A stretch of DNA of 64,000 nucleotides from Paracoccus wurundjeri (lineage in GTDB: Bacteria > Pseudomonadota > Alphaproteobacteria > Rhodobacterales > Rhodobacteraceae). Positions 43,924-53,030 of this stretch are shown here, in pieces. The translations under genes were made by a program, and so were the position numbers. Position 1 is the first letter of the stretch. The number at the start of each line of letters is the position of its first letter. Location of the stretch: assembly GCF_030678915.1 (NCBI RefSeq), contig NZ_JAUUTZ010000014.1:1-64000 (forward strand), written 5' to 3'. The notes below the pieces were generated by a model that did not search any database, was not told the DNA's origin, and saw only the letters and a list, made by a program, of their open reading frames with translations.

Positions 43924-45975
43924 ATGATCAGGCGCTTGGAACCGGTTCCGATTATTGCAGGGCAGGAAAACCACCCTCCGGCCGCAGAAGCAACGAAGCC
44001 ACCGGCAAAATCCGTGGCACAAATCCTTCTTGACGAAGGCGATATCGAGCCGGTTCACCTGATCAAATCCCTTGCCAGGCAGCGCAGGCAGGATACGCCT
44101 GTCGAACGCATCCTTCTTGCGCATGGATGGGTGACGCCACAGGCGCTTATCCGCGCGCAAAGCATCTTCTGGCAAAGCAAGCTGGCGGACCCCACCCAGA
44201 CGCCTCCGGACCCTAAACTGGTCGAAGCGATCGGAATCGATTATTGCCTTGCCCGCCATATCCTTCCCCTCAACAGGACGGATGAGGTCACGCTGATCGC
44301 GACCTGCCAGCCCGGGGAATTCGCCGAGGTGGCACGGGATCTTGCCCCGGATCACGACCAGATCCGCATGGTTCTGTGTACCGAGGCGCAGATCCAGGAT
44401 GCACTTCTGTCCATCGGCTCTGCCGAACTGATCCGGGCCGCGGAATATCGCGTGCCAAAGCGCGAAAGCTGCCGGTCACGCCCACACAAGCTGCTGAATT
44501 GCCTGTATGTAACGGCAATCGCCGCGCTGGTCTATGGCTTCTGGGCAGCGCCATCCGCGATGCAGATTGCCATGATATCGGCTATCTTCGCCGGGCTGAT
44601 CCTGCAATCAGGGCTGAAACTTGCCTGTCTGCTGACCGCGCTTGCCACGCCCCGCCCCCGCCATGCGCAGCAAGAAGATGACAGCGAAGATATCCTGCCT
44701 CTGCCCGTCATGTCTGTGATCGTTCCGCTGTACAAGGAAGCCGGCATCGCCCGCGATCTCGTTTCGCGGCTGCTGCGGCTGCGATATCCGCGCGAACTTA
44801 CCGATATCGTTCTGGCGGTCGAGGCGGGCGACCGGCTGACGAAATCCGCGCTTGCCGGAATGGCCTTGCCGCCGTGGATTCGCGTGGTCGAATTGCCTGA
44901 AGGATCGGTCAGAACCAAGCCGCGCGCCCTGAATTACGCCCTGAAATTCTGCAAGGGGGCGATCATCGGTGTCTGGGACGCCGAGGATCAGCCCGAACCC
45001 GACCAGTTGCACCGCATCGCAAGGCATTTCCATCACGCGCGCCCCGATCTTGGCTGCGTGCAGGGCATTCTGGATTACTACAATCCGCGAACCAACCATC
45101 TGGCCCGGTTCTTTACCATCGAATATGCGGCGTGGTTCCGTGTCATGCTGCCCGCGATGGCCAGAATGGGGCTGGTGATCCCCTTGGGCGGCACGACCTG
45201 CTTTTTCCGCCGCGAAGCGTTAGAGCAGTCGGATGCATGGGACGCCTGGAACGTCACCGAGGACGCGGATCTGGGCGTGCGTCTGGCGCGGCGCGGATGG
45301 CGGACCGAAATTGTCCCGACAGTCACGAATGAAGAGGCGAATTGCCGCATGGTGCCCTGGGTCAAGCAACGCTCGCGCTGGTTCAAGGGCTATGCGATGA
45401 CCTGGGGCGTTCATATGCGCAATCCCTGGCGCCTGTGGCGCGATCTGGGCATGCGGCGTTTCATCGGCTTTCAGGTGCAGTTTTTCTTCATGCTGTCGCA
45501 ACATCTGCTTGCACCTGCGATATGGGGTTTCTGGCTTGTCGGTTTCGGCCTGTCCTTCCCGCTGCATGATGCCCTGCCGGTTGCTTTCGGACCAGCCGCA
45601 CCCGGATTGTTCCTTGGATTTCTGCTGGGTACCGAAGTACTGGGTATCCTGCTGAACCTATACGCCACCCATGCGCCGAAGCATCGTCATCTTCGCCCGT
45701 GGGTGCCATTCATGATCGCTTATTTTCCGCTGGCTGGTCTTGCCGCGTGGAAATCCGCCCTGGAACTTCTGGGGCGGCCCTATTACTGGGACAAGACCGC
45801 ACATGGCATCTTCGCCTCGACGCTTCCGCCGTCCGGCGGTGTGGAAACCATTGGCAACACTGTGTCTGTGCCGGTCATGGGGCAGATCGGCGATGAAAAG
45901 CCCGCCTCGTCGCTCGTGGATGCTGTCGATATGGGGAAGGATCAGGACCGAACCCGGGACCGCAAGATCGCATAG
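43924..45975 (+). CDS. Membrane glycosyltransferase family 2 with N-terminal MshEN-like domain
   Basis: A 683-residue fusion. Residues 30-180 resemble the GSPII_E/MshEN N-terminal domain (VAQILLDEGDIEP... ERILLAHGWVTPQALI), a fold that binds cyclic di-GMP in some proteins. Two helices near 195-240 lead to a GT2 domain. It has VIVPLYKEAG near 270, the metal-binding WDAEDQP near 359, TEDADLG near 444, and the processive QRSRWFKG near 481. Four or more C-terminal helices follow. The layout suggests a polysaccharide synthase in the inner membrane whose activity may be controlled through the N-terminal domain. It stands 76 bases after carA, with no other polysaccharide genes adjacent. Confidence 0.8.
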   Translation: MIRRLEPVPIIAGQENHPPAAEATKPPAKSVAQILLDEGDIEPVHLIKSLARQRRQDTPVERILLAHGWVTPQALIRAQSIFWQSKLADPTQTPPDPKLVEAIGIDYCLARHILPLNRTDEVTLIATCQPGEFAEVARDLAPDHDQIRMVLCTEAQIQDALLSIGSAELIRAAEYRVPKRESCRSRPHKLLNCLYVTAIAALVYGFWAAPSAMQIAMISAIFAGLILQSGLKLACLLTALATPRPRHAQQEDDSEDILPLPVMSVIVPLYKEAGIARDLVSRLLRLRYPRELTDIVLAVEAGDRLTKSALAGMALPPWIRVVELPEGSVRTKPRALNYALKFCKGAIIGVWDAEDQPEPDQLHRIARHFHHARPDLGCVQGILDYYNPRTNHLARFFTIEYAAWFRVMLPAMARMGLVIPLGGTTCFFRREALEQSDAWDAWNVTEDADLGVRLARRGWRTEIVPTVTNEEANCRMVPWVKQRSRWFKGYAMTWGVHMRNPWRLWRDLGMRRFIGFQVQFFFMLSQHLLAPAIWGFWLVGFGLSFPLHDALPVAFGPAAPGLFLGFLLGTEVLGILLNLYATHAPKHRHLRPWVPFMIAYFPLAGLAAWKSALELLGRPYYWDKTAHGIFASTLPPSGGVETIGNTVSVPVMGQIGDEKPASSLVDAVDMGKDQDRTRDRKIA

Positions 45976-46000
45976 GCACCCCGCGTCAGGGGCATGCCGG

Positions 46001-48802
46001 TTACTTGGCAGATGCGGATTCTGCCGGAAGTTCGGCACCGATCAACGCGGCGGCCCGGGACGTGGCAGAATCCAGCCGTTCACGCAGTTCGCGCGCATCC
46101 TTGCAACCGCATTCACGCAACAGGAATTCTTGCCCGCCCGACCCGATTGCATCGAAATCCACCGGCTTTTCCGTCAGCAGCCTTGCGGAAGCATGCAGCC
46201 GCCACAAAAACCGATATGCGGATGACAGTTCATCAGCCGTATCCCTCGCGAATATGCCCGCACGCCGCCCCGCCCGAAGCTGAGCGATCGTGCCTCTGGC
46301 CGCGTCACCTGCACGCAGGGCGCAGGATTGCGCGATCAGGTCGATATCCTGCAATCGCCCCGGCCCGATCTTGGCCTCCCATTCTCCGTCCGGCGCTTTA
46401 GCGGCAAATATCCGGTGTCGCATCGCCGCAAGATCGGGCATGACCCGCGTATCCCCGCCACGCTCAGCCAAGACCTGCAGCCGCAGCGCCTCGACCCGTT
46501 CGGCAAGGCCCGAAGCCGCTTCGCCGGTCGTCGCCACCACGCGGGCGCGGGTCAGGGCGAGATGCTCCCATGTCCATGCCTCGGTCATCTGATAATTCTC
46601 GAAACTCTGCACTGATGTCGCCACCGGCCCCTGCCGCCCCGAGGGGCGCAGGCGCATATCGACCTCGTATAGACGGCCCTCGGCGGTCGGCGCGGAAATG
46701 GCGGTGATCATTGCCTGCGTCAGCCGCGCATAATATGGCCGGGGCGCAAGCGGCTTCGGCCCGTCGGACCCCTCGGCGCCATCGGCATCGTAGATCACGA
46801 TCAGATCAAGATCCGAATCGGCATTAAGCTGCCGCGCCCCAAGCGAACCCATGCCCAGCACCACCGCCCCCTGTCCCGGCGGCGAGCCGTGGCGTCGCGA
46901 GAATTCGGCCGCCGTCATCGGCATCATGGCTGCCAGACAGGCATGGGCCAGATCGGCATATTCCAATCCGGCCTCATCCGCGTCGATCAGCCCGCGCAGG
47001 TGATGCACGCCGATCCGGAAATGCCATTCATGCGCCCATCGGCGCGCGGCATCCAATGCCCGCTCATAGCCGCCATCCACCGCGGTCAGTGCCGATTGCA
47101 TGGCCTGTTCCAGTTCCTCGCGTAGCGCCCGCATTCCGGGCCACGGCGCAAAGAAGCTACCTGCAAGAACCGCATCCAGAACTGCGGGATAACGGGAAAG
47201 ATGTTTGGCCAGTTCCGGCGCGGTGCCGCAGATATCGACGATCAGATCGATCAATTGCGGATTGGCGTCGAACAGCGAGAAAAGCTGCACCCCGGCGGGC
47301 AGCCCGGCCAGAAAATTGTCGAAATGCGCCAGTGCCTCGTCCATATGCCCAAGGCGCGCCATGCGGGACAGCAATTCAGGCTCGACCCTTTGGAAGATCT
47401 CGCGGGCGCGGTTCGAGCGCATTGCAGGATAGCTTTGCCAGCGCGCGATGATTCCCTGCGCCTCATCGGACAATTCCGGACGCTCGCGGCGTTCACCGGG
47501 GGCAAAGAAGGACTCGGTCAGTTCATGCACCCGTTCGAGCCGCGTTTTCAGTTGGTTGGCCCAGGCACCGGCATCGCTTTCACCCATCATTGCCGCGATG
47601 ACCGAAAGGCCCTCGGGATCCTTGGGCAGATTATGCGTCTGGGCATCGTTCACCATCTGGATGCGATGCTCGATCTCGCGATGTTCCCGGTAATGCGCAG
47701 TCAGTTCCTGCGCGACCTCTTCCGGGATCCAGCCCTTCGAGGCCAGCGCCGCCAGCCCCCCGACAGTATCGCGCTGCCGCAGATCGGGATCGCGCCCGCC
47801 GGCGATCAGCTGCCGGGTCTGGGTGAAGAATTCGATCTCGCGGATGCCGCCCTGCCCCAGTTTCATGTTATGGCCGGGCACCTCCAGCCTGCCGCCCAGA
47901 CCCTTGTGGTCGCGGATCCGCAGGCGCATGTCATGGGCATCCTGAATGGCCGCGAAATCCAGATGCTTGCGCCAGACGAAAGGCCGCAATTCATGCAGGA
48001 ACCGCTGGCCCGCGGCGATATCGCCCGCTGCCGCGCGGGCCTTGATGAAGGCTGCGCGTTCCCATGTGCGGCCTTCGGCCTCGTAATAGCCAAGCGCGGC
48101 GGATGCGGAAATACAGACGGGCGTCACCGACGCATCGGGGCGCAGACGCAGATCGGTGCGAAAGACATAGCCATGCTCGGTCACATCCGACAGGGTCGCG
48201 GCCATTTTGCGGGTGGCGCGGATCAATGCGGCGCGGGCCTCGTGCTGATCCCCGGAAGCATAGGCCGAATCGTCGTACAGAACGATCAGATCGATATCCG
48301 AGCTGTAATTCAGCTCTTTTGCGCCGCCCTTGCCCATCGCAAGCGCGAATATCCCGCCCGCATCGGCCGTGCTTTCCGGCAGCTTGCCGCGACGGAGTTC
48401 CTGAGCGACATGCACCCGCAAGCCCAGATCGACCGCACGATCGGCCAGATCCGACAAAGCGCCGGTCACCTGTTCAAGCGACCAGACGCCACCCAGATCC
48501 GCCAGCGCCGTGAACAGCGCGACACGCCGCTTCGCACGGCGCAGTGCGGGACCCAGATCGGCGGCGTCCAGTTCCTCGAAACCTGCCGTTTCCCGCGCCA
48601 CGACATCGTCCTGCTCCAAGGCCCCGGGCAGCCATTCGGCCTCGCGTTCCAGCAATCCCGCCAGATACGGGCTGGTTCCCGCCACGCCCGCGATCAGTTT
48701 TTGCACCGGCGCCGGCAGCGTCGAAAACAGCCCGGAAACCGAATCGGCACGGGTTTGATCTATGGGCAGGGGATAACGGGTGATACGAGTTGCAAAATCC
48801 AT
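46001..48802 (-). CDS. glnE: Bifunctional glutamine synthetase adenylyltransferase/adenylyl-removing enzyme
   Basis: A 933-residue protein with two nucleotidyltransferase domains. The N-terminal deadenylylating domain has GKGGAKELNYSSDIDLIVLY near residue 152. The C-terminal adenylylating domain has LGMGSLGARQLNADSDLDLI near 650. Both contain the G-(G/S)...D-x-D metal motif. A regulatory helical linker lies between. It adds or removes AMP on glutamine synthetase in answer to PII signals. The start codon sits about 7 bases from a candidate -10 and has no ribosome-binding site, so the mRNA may be leaderless. It is convergent with the glycosyltransferase gene. Confidence 0.95.
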   Translation of the reverse strand: MDFATRITRYPLPIDQTRADSVSGLFSTLPAPVQKLIAGVAGTSPYLAGLLEREAEWLPGALEQDDVVARETAGFEELDAADLGPALRRAKRRVALFTALADLGGVWSLEQVTGALSDLADRAVDLGLRVHVAQELRRGKLPESTADAGGIFALAMGKGGAKELNYSSDIDLIVLYDDSAYASGDQHEARAALIRATRKMAATLSDVTEHGYVFRTDLRLRPDASVTPVCISASAALGYYEAEGRTWERAAFIKARAAAGDIAAGQRFLHELRPFVWRKHLDFAAIQDAHDMRLRIRDHKGLGGRLEVPGHNMKLGQGGIREIEFFTQTRQLIAGGRDPDLRQRDTVGGLAALASKGWIPEEVAQELTAHYREHREIEHRIQMVNDAQTHNLPKDPEGLSVIAAMMGESDAGAWANQLKTRLERVHELTESFFAPGERRERPELSDEAQGIIARWQSYPAMRSNRAREIFQRVEPELLSRMARLGHMDEALAHFDNFLAGLPAGVQLFSLFDANPQLIDLIVDICGTAPELAKHLSRYPAVLDAVLAGSFFAPWPGMRALREELEQAMQSALTAVDGGYERALDAARRWAHEWHFRIGVHHLRGLIDADEAGLEYADLAHACLAAMMPMTAAEFSRRHGSPPGQGAVVLGMGSLGARQLNADSDLDLIVIYDADGAEGSDGPKPLAPRPYYARLTQAMITAISAPTAEGRLYEVDMRLRPSGRQGPVATSVQSFENYQMTEAWTWEHLALTRARVVATTGEAASGLAERVEALRLQVLAERGGDTRVMPDLAAMRHRIFAAKAPDGEWEAKIGPGRLQDIDLIAQSCALRAGDAARGTIAQLRAGRRAGIFARDTADELSSAYRFLWRLHASARLLTEKPVDFDAIGSGGQEFLLRECGCKDARELRERLDSATSRAAALIGAELPAESASAK

Positions 48803-48808
48803 GGCGTC

Positions 48809-48836
48809 AGACTATCCGAAGCCCGGCCCCGGTCAA
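48809..48836 (-). promoter_or_regulatory. Candidate promoter giving a leaderless glnE mRNA
   Basis: On the minus strand TTGACC (48836-48831) and TAGTCT (48814-48809) are 16 bases apart. Transcription would begin at or next to the A of the glnE ATG (48802). Confidence 0.45.
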
Positions 48837-49002
48837 CGCGCAAAGATTGCGCCTTGTCATACTTTCGGTGCTTGGCGATCCTCGCATTCGTTGCTAGGCT
48901 TCCCGAATAACCAGTACCGACAGATTCACGTCATCGACAGATTCCGGCCCGAACGCGCATGAAACCTACGAAAACACAAATATTGCAGAAGGGGTCGAGC
49001 TG

Positions 49003-49842
49003 ATGCGCCATACTCTGCCTCATGCGCCTCAGTTCTATGTCACGGCGCCCCAACCCTGCCCCTATCTTCACGGCCGGGCAGAGCGCAAGCTTTTCACGGC
49101 CCTGCAGGGCGAAAATGCGCCGGAACTGAACAACACCCTGTCGCGGCAGGGCTTCCGCCGTTCACAGAATGTGCTTTACCGGCCCAGCTGCGAAAGCTGC
49201 GTGGCCTGCATGTCCGCGCGGATCCGGGTGGCGGATTTCACGCCTTCCCGCACCCAAAGGCGGCTTTTGCGACGTGATGGCGGCCTGAGCCGCATCAACA
49301 TGACGCCCTGGGCAACCGAGGAACAATACGAGCTTTTCCGCAGCTATCTGGACTGTCGTCACGCCGATGGCGGCATGGCAGATATGGATGTGTTCGAATT
49401 CGCGGCCATGATCGAGGAAACGCCGGTCCAGACCCGCATCATCGAGTATCGCTGCGACGGGGCGGACCCGGAAAAGCTGGCGAAAGGCGACGATCATCTG
49501 GCGGCGGTCTGCCTGACCGATGTGCTGGATGACGGGTTGAGCCTTGTCTACAGCTTCTACGACCCGCAGCTTCAGGCGGCCAGTCTTGGCACCTATATGA
49601 TCCTTGACCATATCGAGATCGCGCGTGGCGCGGGCCTGCCCTATGTCTATCTGGGCTATTGGGTTCCGGGCAGTCGCAAGATGGATTACAAGGCCCGCTT
49701 CTCGGCGCTTGAGATTTACAAGGGCGGGGTCTGGCAAAGGCTGGGCAAGCCGGAAGATCACTCGAACGAAACCCATCCGCTTTCGGTCGATCCCATCGTC
49801 GAACAGGTCGCGCGAATCTCCTTGCCCCAGTTCGGACGATGA
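49003..49842 (+). CDS. bpt: Aspartate/glutamate leucyltransferase (Bpt, N-end rule)
   Basis: A 279-residue protein of the ATE family. The N-terminal domain has [17 protein letters not shown] near residue 18 and [16 protein letters not shown] near 60, with the cysteine cluster. The C-terminal GNAT-like domain has [19 protein letters not shown] near 186 and [18 protein letters not shown] near 217. It transfers leucine from Leu-tRNA to proteins with N-terminal Asp or Glu, marking them for ClpAP degradation. The length is normal for bacterial Bpt. It is divergent from glnE. Confidence 0.93.
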   Translation: MRHTLPHAPQFYVTAPQPCPYLHGRAERKLFTALQGENAPELNNTLSRQGFRRSQNVLYRPSCESCVACMSARIRVADFTPSRTQRRLLRRDGGLSRINMTPWATEEQYELFRSYLDCRHADGGMADMDVFEFAAMIEETPVQTRIIEYRCDGADPEKLAKGDDHLAAVCLTDVLDDGLSLVYSFYDPQLQAASLGTYMILDHIEIARGAGLPYVYLGYWVPGSRKMDYKARFSALEIYKGGVWQRLGKPEDHSNETHPLSVDPIVEQVARISLPQFGR

Positions 49843-49913
49843 TCGCAAAACCGGTTCGCGAAAGAAAATTTCAATTTTAGCGCCATTGGCGTCATTTTAT
49901 CCGCCATACCCCA

Positions 49914-49942
49914 TTGACCCTTCCGTGACCTCCCCATAGTTT
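49914..49942 (+). promoter_or_regulatory. Candidate promoter of ilvB-ilvN
   Basis: TTGACC (49914-49919) is followed after 16-17 bases by ATAGTT/TAGTTT (49936-49942), 60 bases before ilvB. I see no Ile/Leu/Val-rich leader peptide in the short 5' region, so attenuation of the enterobacterial type is unlikely. Confidence 0.45.
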
Positions 49943-50002
49943 GCGCCGACACGGCGACGGGCGGAACCGGCGCTGCAAGTTAGGTCAGATGGAGTAGAGA
50001 AG

Positions 50003-51757
50003 ATGTCCCGAACAATGACGGGTGCAAGAATGGTTGTCGAAGCGCTGCGCGATCAGGGCGTCGATACCGTATTCGGCTATCCGGGCGGGGCGGTGCTACC
50101 GATTTATGACGAGCTTTTCCAGCAGAACGACATTACCCATGTCCTGGTGCGCCATGAACAGGGCGCGGTGCATATGGCCGAGGGCTATGCCCGCTCGACC
50201 GGCAAGCCCGGGGTCGTTCTGGTGACTTCGGGGCCGGGCGCGACCAATGCGGTCACCGGTCTGACCGATGCGTTGATGGATTCGATCCCCATCATCGTCC
50301 TGTCCGGGCAGGTTCCCACCTTCCTGATCGGCACCGATGGTTTCCAGGAGGCGGATACCGTCGGCATCACCCGCCCCTGCACCAAGCATAACTGGCTGGT
50401 CAGGGATACGGCAAAACTGTCCGAAACCATTCACAAGGCGTTCCACGTCGCCACCTCGGGCCGTCCGGGTCCGGTGCTGGTCGATATCCCCAAAGATGTC
50501 CAGTTCGCCGAGGATGAGTATCGCGGCCTCAAGCAGATCGAGCCGGCGCGCTACCAACCCGCGCGCAAGGGCGATGTGACGGCGATCACCCAGCTTGCCG
50601 AACTGATCGAAAAGGCCGAACGTCCGATTCTTTATACCGGCGGCGGCGTGATCAATTCGGGGCCGGGCGCCAGCCAGCTTCTGCGCGAACTCGCAGATGC
50701 GACGAATATTCCCGTCACCTCGACCCTGATGGGGCTGGGCGCTTATCCTGCCTCGGGGCGGAACTGGATCGGGATGCTGGGGATGCATGGCCTGTACGAA
50801 GCCAATCTTGCCATGCATGACTGCGATCTGATGATCAATATCGGTGCCCGTTTCGACGACCGCATCACCGGGCGCGTCGCCGATTTCAGCCCCGGTTCGA
50901 TCAAGGCGCATATCGATATCGACCCATCAAGCATCAACAAGGTTATCCATGTGGATATCGCCATCACCGGGGATGTCGGACATGTGCTGGAGGATCTGCT
51001 GAAGATCTGGAAATCGCGCGGCCGCAAGACCAATTCCGCCGCCATCGGCAAGTGGTGGGAAAAGATCGAGGGCTGGAAAAGCAAGAACTGCCTTGCCTAC
51101 AAGAACAGCGACACGATCATCAAACCGCAATATGCCCTCCAACGCCTGCAGGCTCTGACCGCGGACCGGGATCGTTACGTCACGACCGAGGTCGGCCAGC
51201 ATCAGATGTGGGCGGCGCAATTCCTGCATTTCAATGAACCGAACCGCTGGATGACTTCGGGCGGGCTGGGCACGATGGGCTACGGGCTGCCTGCCTCGGT
51301 CGGCGTGCAGATGGCGCATCGCGACTCGCTGGTGATCAATGTCGCGGGCGAGGCAAGCTGGCTGATGAACATGCAGGAGATGGGCACCGCCGTTCAGTTC
51401 CGCCTGCCGGTCAAGCAGTTCATCCTGAACAATGAACGGCTGGGCATGGTGCGGCAATGGCAGCAATTGCTGCATGGCGAGCGCTACAGCCAGAGCTGGT
51501 CGGACAGCCTGCCCGATTTCGTCAAGCTGGCCGAGGCGTTCGGCTGCAAGGGCGCGCAGGTTCAGGATCCGAAGGATCTGGACGATGCGATCCGGCAGAT
51601 GATCGAATATGACGGGCCGTTCATCCTCGACGTTCTGGTCGAGAAGCATGAGAATTGCTTCCCGATGATTCCGTCGGGCAAACCGCATAACGAGATGCTG
51701 CTTGGCGATGCCTCGACCGAAGGGGCGATACAGGGCGCCGGGGCGGCTTTGGTCTGA
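50003..51757 (+). CDS. ilvB: Acetolactate synthase large subunit
   Basis: A 584-residue thiamine-diphosphate enzyme. The catalytic Glu is in LVRHEQGAVHMAEG near residue 53. SGPGATNAVTGLTDALMDS near 80, the FAD domain in the centre and GTMGYGLPASVG near 421 follow the family order. The cofactor motif reads VAGEASWLMNMQEM, so position 450, where most relatives have GDG or GDA, is Glu. LNNERLGMVRQWQQ follows. It makes acetolactate and acetohydroxybutyrate for valine, leucine and isoleucine. The regulatory subunit gene follows after 64 bases that hold a repeat copy. Confidence 0.95.
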   Translation: MSRTMTGARMVVEALRDQGVDTVFGYPGGAVLPIYDELFQQNDITHVLVRHEQGAVHMAEGYARSTGKPGVVLVTSGPGATNAVTGLTDALMDSIPIIVLSGQVPTFLIGTDGFQEADTVGITRPCTKHNWLVRDTAKLSETIHKAFHVATSGRPGPVLVDIPKDVQFAEDEYRGLKQIEPARYQPARKGDVTAITQLAELIEKAERPILYTGGGVINSGPGASQLLRELADATNIPVTSTLMGLGAYPASGRNWIGMLGMHGLYEANLAMHDCDLMINIGARFDDRITGRVADFSPGSIKAHIDIDPSSINKVIHVDIAITGDVGHVLEDLLKIWKSRGRKTNSAAIGKWWEKIEGWKSKNCLAYKNSDTIIKPQYALQRLQALTADRDRYVTTEVGQHQMWAAQFLHFNEPNRWMTSGGLGTMGYGLPASVGVQMAHRDSLVINVAGEASWLMNMQEMGTAVQFRLPVKQFILNNERLGMVRQWQQLLHGERYSQSWSDSLPDFVKLAEAFGCKGAQVQDPKDLDDAIRQMIEYDGPFILDVLVEKHENCFPMIPSGKPHNEMLLGDASTEGAIQGAGAALV

Positions 51758-51767
51758 CAGGCCGCGC

Positions 51768-51813
51768 GGGGGCCAGCCCCCACGCCCCCGAGGTATTTGA
51801 GCAAAGAAGAAAG
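51768..51813 (+). repeat. Intergenic repeat element, copy 9, inside the ilvB-ilvN operon
   Basis: GGGGG-CCAG-CCCCC (51768-51781) is followed by CCCCCGAGGTATTTGAGCAA and AGAAGAAAGG (51785-51813). It fills the gap between the two genes, and its 3' AGAAAGG end lies where the ilvN ribosome-binding site should be. Confidence 0.85.
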
Positions 51814-51821
51814 GGCTGAAC

Positions 51822-52382
51822 ATGAATGCGTTGAACATACAGCAGGGCGCGTCGAGCCATTCGGCCTATGATCTGCGGGATCCGAATTCGCAGGTCGAGG
51901 AACGGCATACGCTGGCGGTTCTGGTCGAAAATGAGCCGGGCGTACTGGCCCGCGTGATCGGGCTGTTTTCGGGGCGCGGTTACAATATTGACAGCCTGAC
52001 GGTAGCCGAGGTCGATCATACCGGCCATCAGTCGCGGATCACCATGGTGACAAGCGGCACCCCGGCCGTGATCGAGCAGATCAAGGCGCAGCTTGGCCGG
52101 ATCGTGCCGGTGCATGAGGTACATGACCTGACCGTCGAGGGCGCCTCGGTCGAGCGCGAACTGGGATTGTTCAAGGTCTGTGGTCAGGGTGACAAGCGGG
52201 TCGAAGCGCTACGGATTGCCGAGATTTTCCGCGCGAATGTCGTCGACTCGACATTGGAAAGTTTCGTGTTCGAGCTTGTCGGCACACCCTCCAAGCTGGA
52301 CGCGTTCGCCGATCTGATGCGCCCGCTGGGGCTGAAGGAACTGGCACGGACCGGCGTTGCCGCAATAGCGCGTGGCGTCTGA
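51822..52382 (+). CDS. ilvN: Acetolactate synthase small (regulatory) subunit
   Basis: A 186-residue subunit with an N-terminal ACT domain (TLAVLVENEPGVLARVIGLF near residue 30, GRGYNIDSLTVAEVDH). The C-terminal ALS_ss_C domain has ELGLFKVCG near 115 and ARTGVAAIARG at the end. It activates the large subunit and gives valine feedback. The N-terminus is about 25 residues longer than in enteric IlvH, as is common in alphaproteobacteria. It follows ilvB, with repeat copy 9 in the gap. Confidence 0.94.
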   Translation: MNALNIQQGASSHSAYDLRDPNSQVEERHTLAVLVENEPGVLARVIGLFSGRGYNIDSLTVAEVDHTGHQSRITMVTSGTPAVIEQIKAQLGRIVPVHEVHDLTVEGASVERELGLFKVCGQGDKRVEALRIAEIFRANVVDSTLESFVFELVGTPSKLDAFADLMRPLGLKELARTGVAAIARGV

Positions 52383-52419
52383 ACCATCGAACTACCGTAA
52401 CGGGTGGCTCCGCGCGATC

Positions 52420-52740
52420 TTAACCGCAGCGCTGCTTGCATGGCGGACAGGTGTAATCGCATACCGGAAAGCTAAGGCTGGTGCAGCTTGGATCGACCGG
52501 GCAGCGTATTTCCTGCGGGACCTTCGCTTTTTGCCCCTGTGGCAGGCGTGAAACCCGTCGTGCATGGCGCCGGTTTCCGGAAATTTCATTGTCAAGTTCG
52601 ACCAGATCACCCGGGCCGGGCCACCAGGACGCGTCGCGCAAATGCCTGCGCCCGTTCAGATAAATCATCGATGCCTGATCTTCGCACCAGATTACGGCGG
52701 TTTCGCTTTCTTCCTTGCCCCAAAGGACGACGCCAATCAT
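52420..52740 (-). CDS. Small conserved protein of unknown function
   Basis: A 106-residue protein starting MIGVVLWGKEESETAVIWCED. GDLVELDNEI lies near residue 45 and the Cys-rich end is VCDYTCPPCKQRC. I recall similar short proteins (VVLW...AVIWCEDHGDLA) in Rhodobacteraceae, so it is probably a real gene. The four C-terminal cysteines suggest metal binding. GGGAAAGAAG precedes the ATG. It is convergent with ilvN. Confidence 0.6.
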   Translation of the reverse strand: MIGVVLWGKEESETAVIWCEDQASMIYLNGRRHLRDASWWPGPGDLVELDNEISGNRRHARRVSRLPQGQKAKVPQEIRCPVDPSCTSLSFPVCDYTCPPCKQRCG

Positions 52741-53030
52741 GGATCTTCTTTCCCATGCGTTGTTTCACCGGTTTCGCGCAACAAATCTGCCGCACCGCGC
52801 CAAAGCCTGTCCCATGATCCACGCGTATCGGACCCGTCAGGACAGGATGCACGCAGGACTATACATCTTTAAGGCGAGTTTCGTTACAAAAAATCTCTTA
52901 AATTTTTAGTAATCCCTGACGGGTGGTCATTGGATCACGCAAATCCACATGAACCCGCCATGCAAAGGCTGCGGCGATTCATCGATCGCCGGCCTTTTCC
53001 CGAATATCGGTGTTTTTCCGAATTCAGACG
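52741..53030. other. 290-base gap with an AT-rich patch
   Basis: A short stretch at about 52880-52912 (TTACAAAAAATCTC, TTAAATTTTTAGTAATC) is far more AT-rich than the surroundings. It lies about 145 bases upstream of the 52420-52740 gene, so it may contain its promoter. No gene is evident in the rest. Confidence 0.5.

Noticed and set aside
47201..48910. 569-residue plus-strand open frame opposite glnE
   Set aside because: glnE is full length with both catalytic domains; the antisense frame is a GC shadow.
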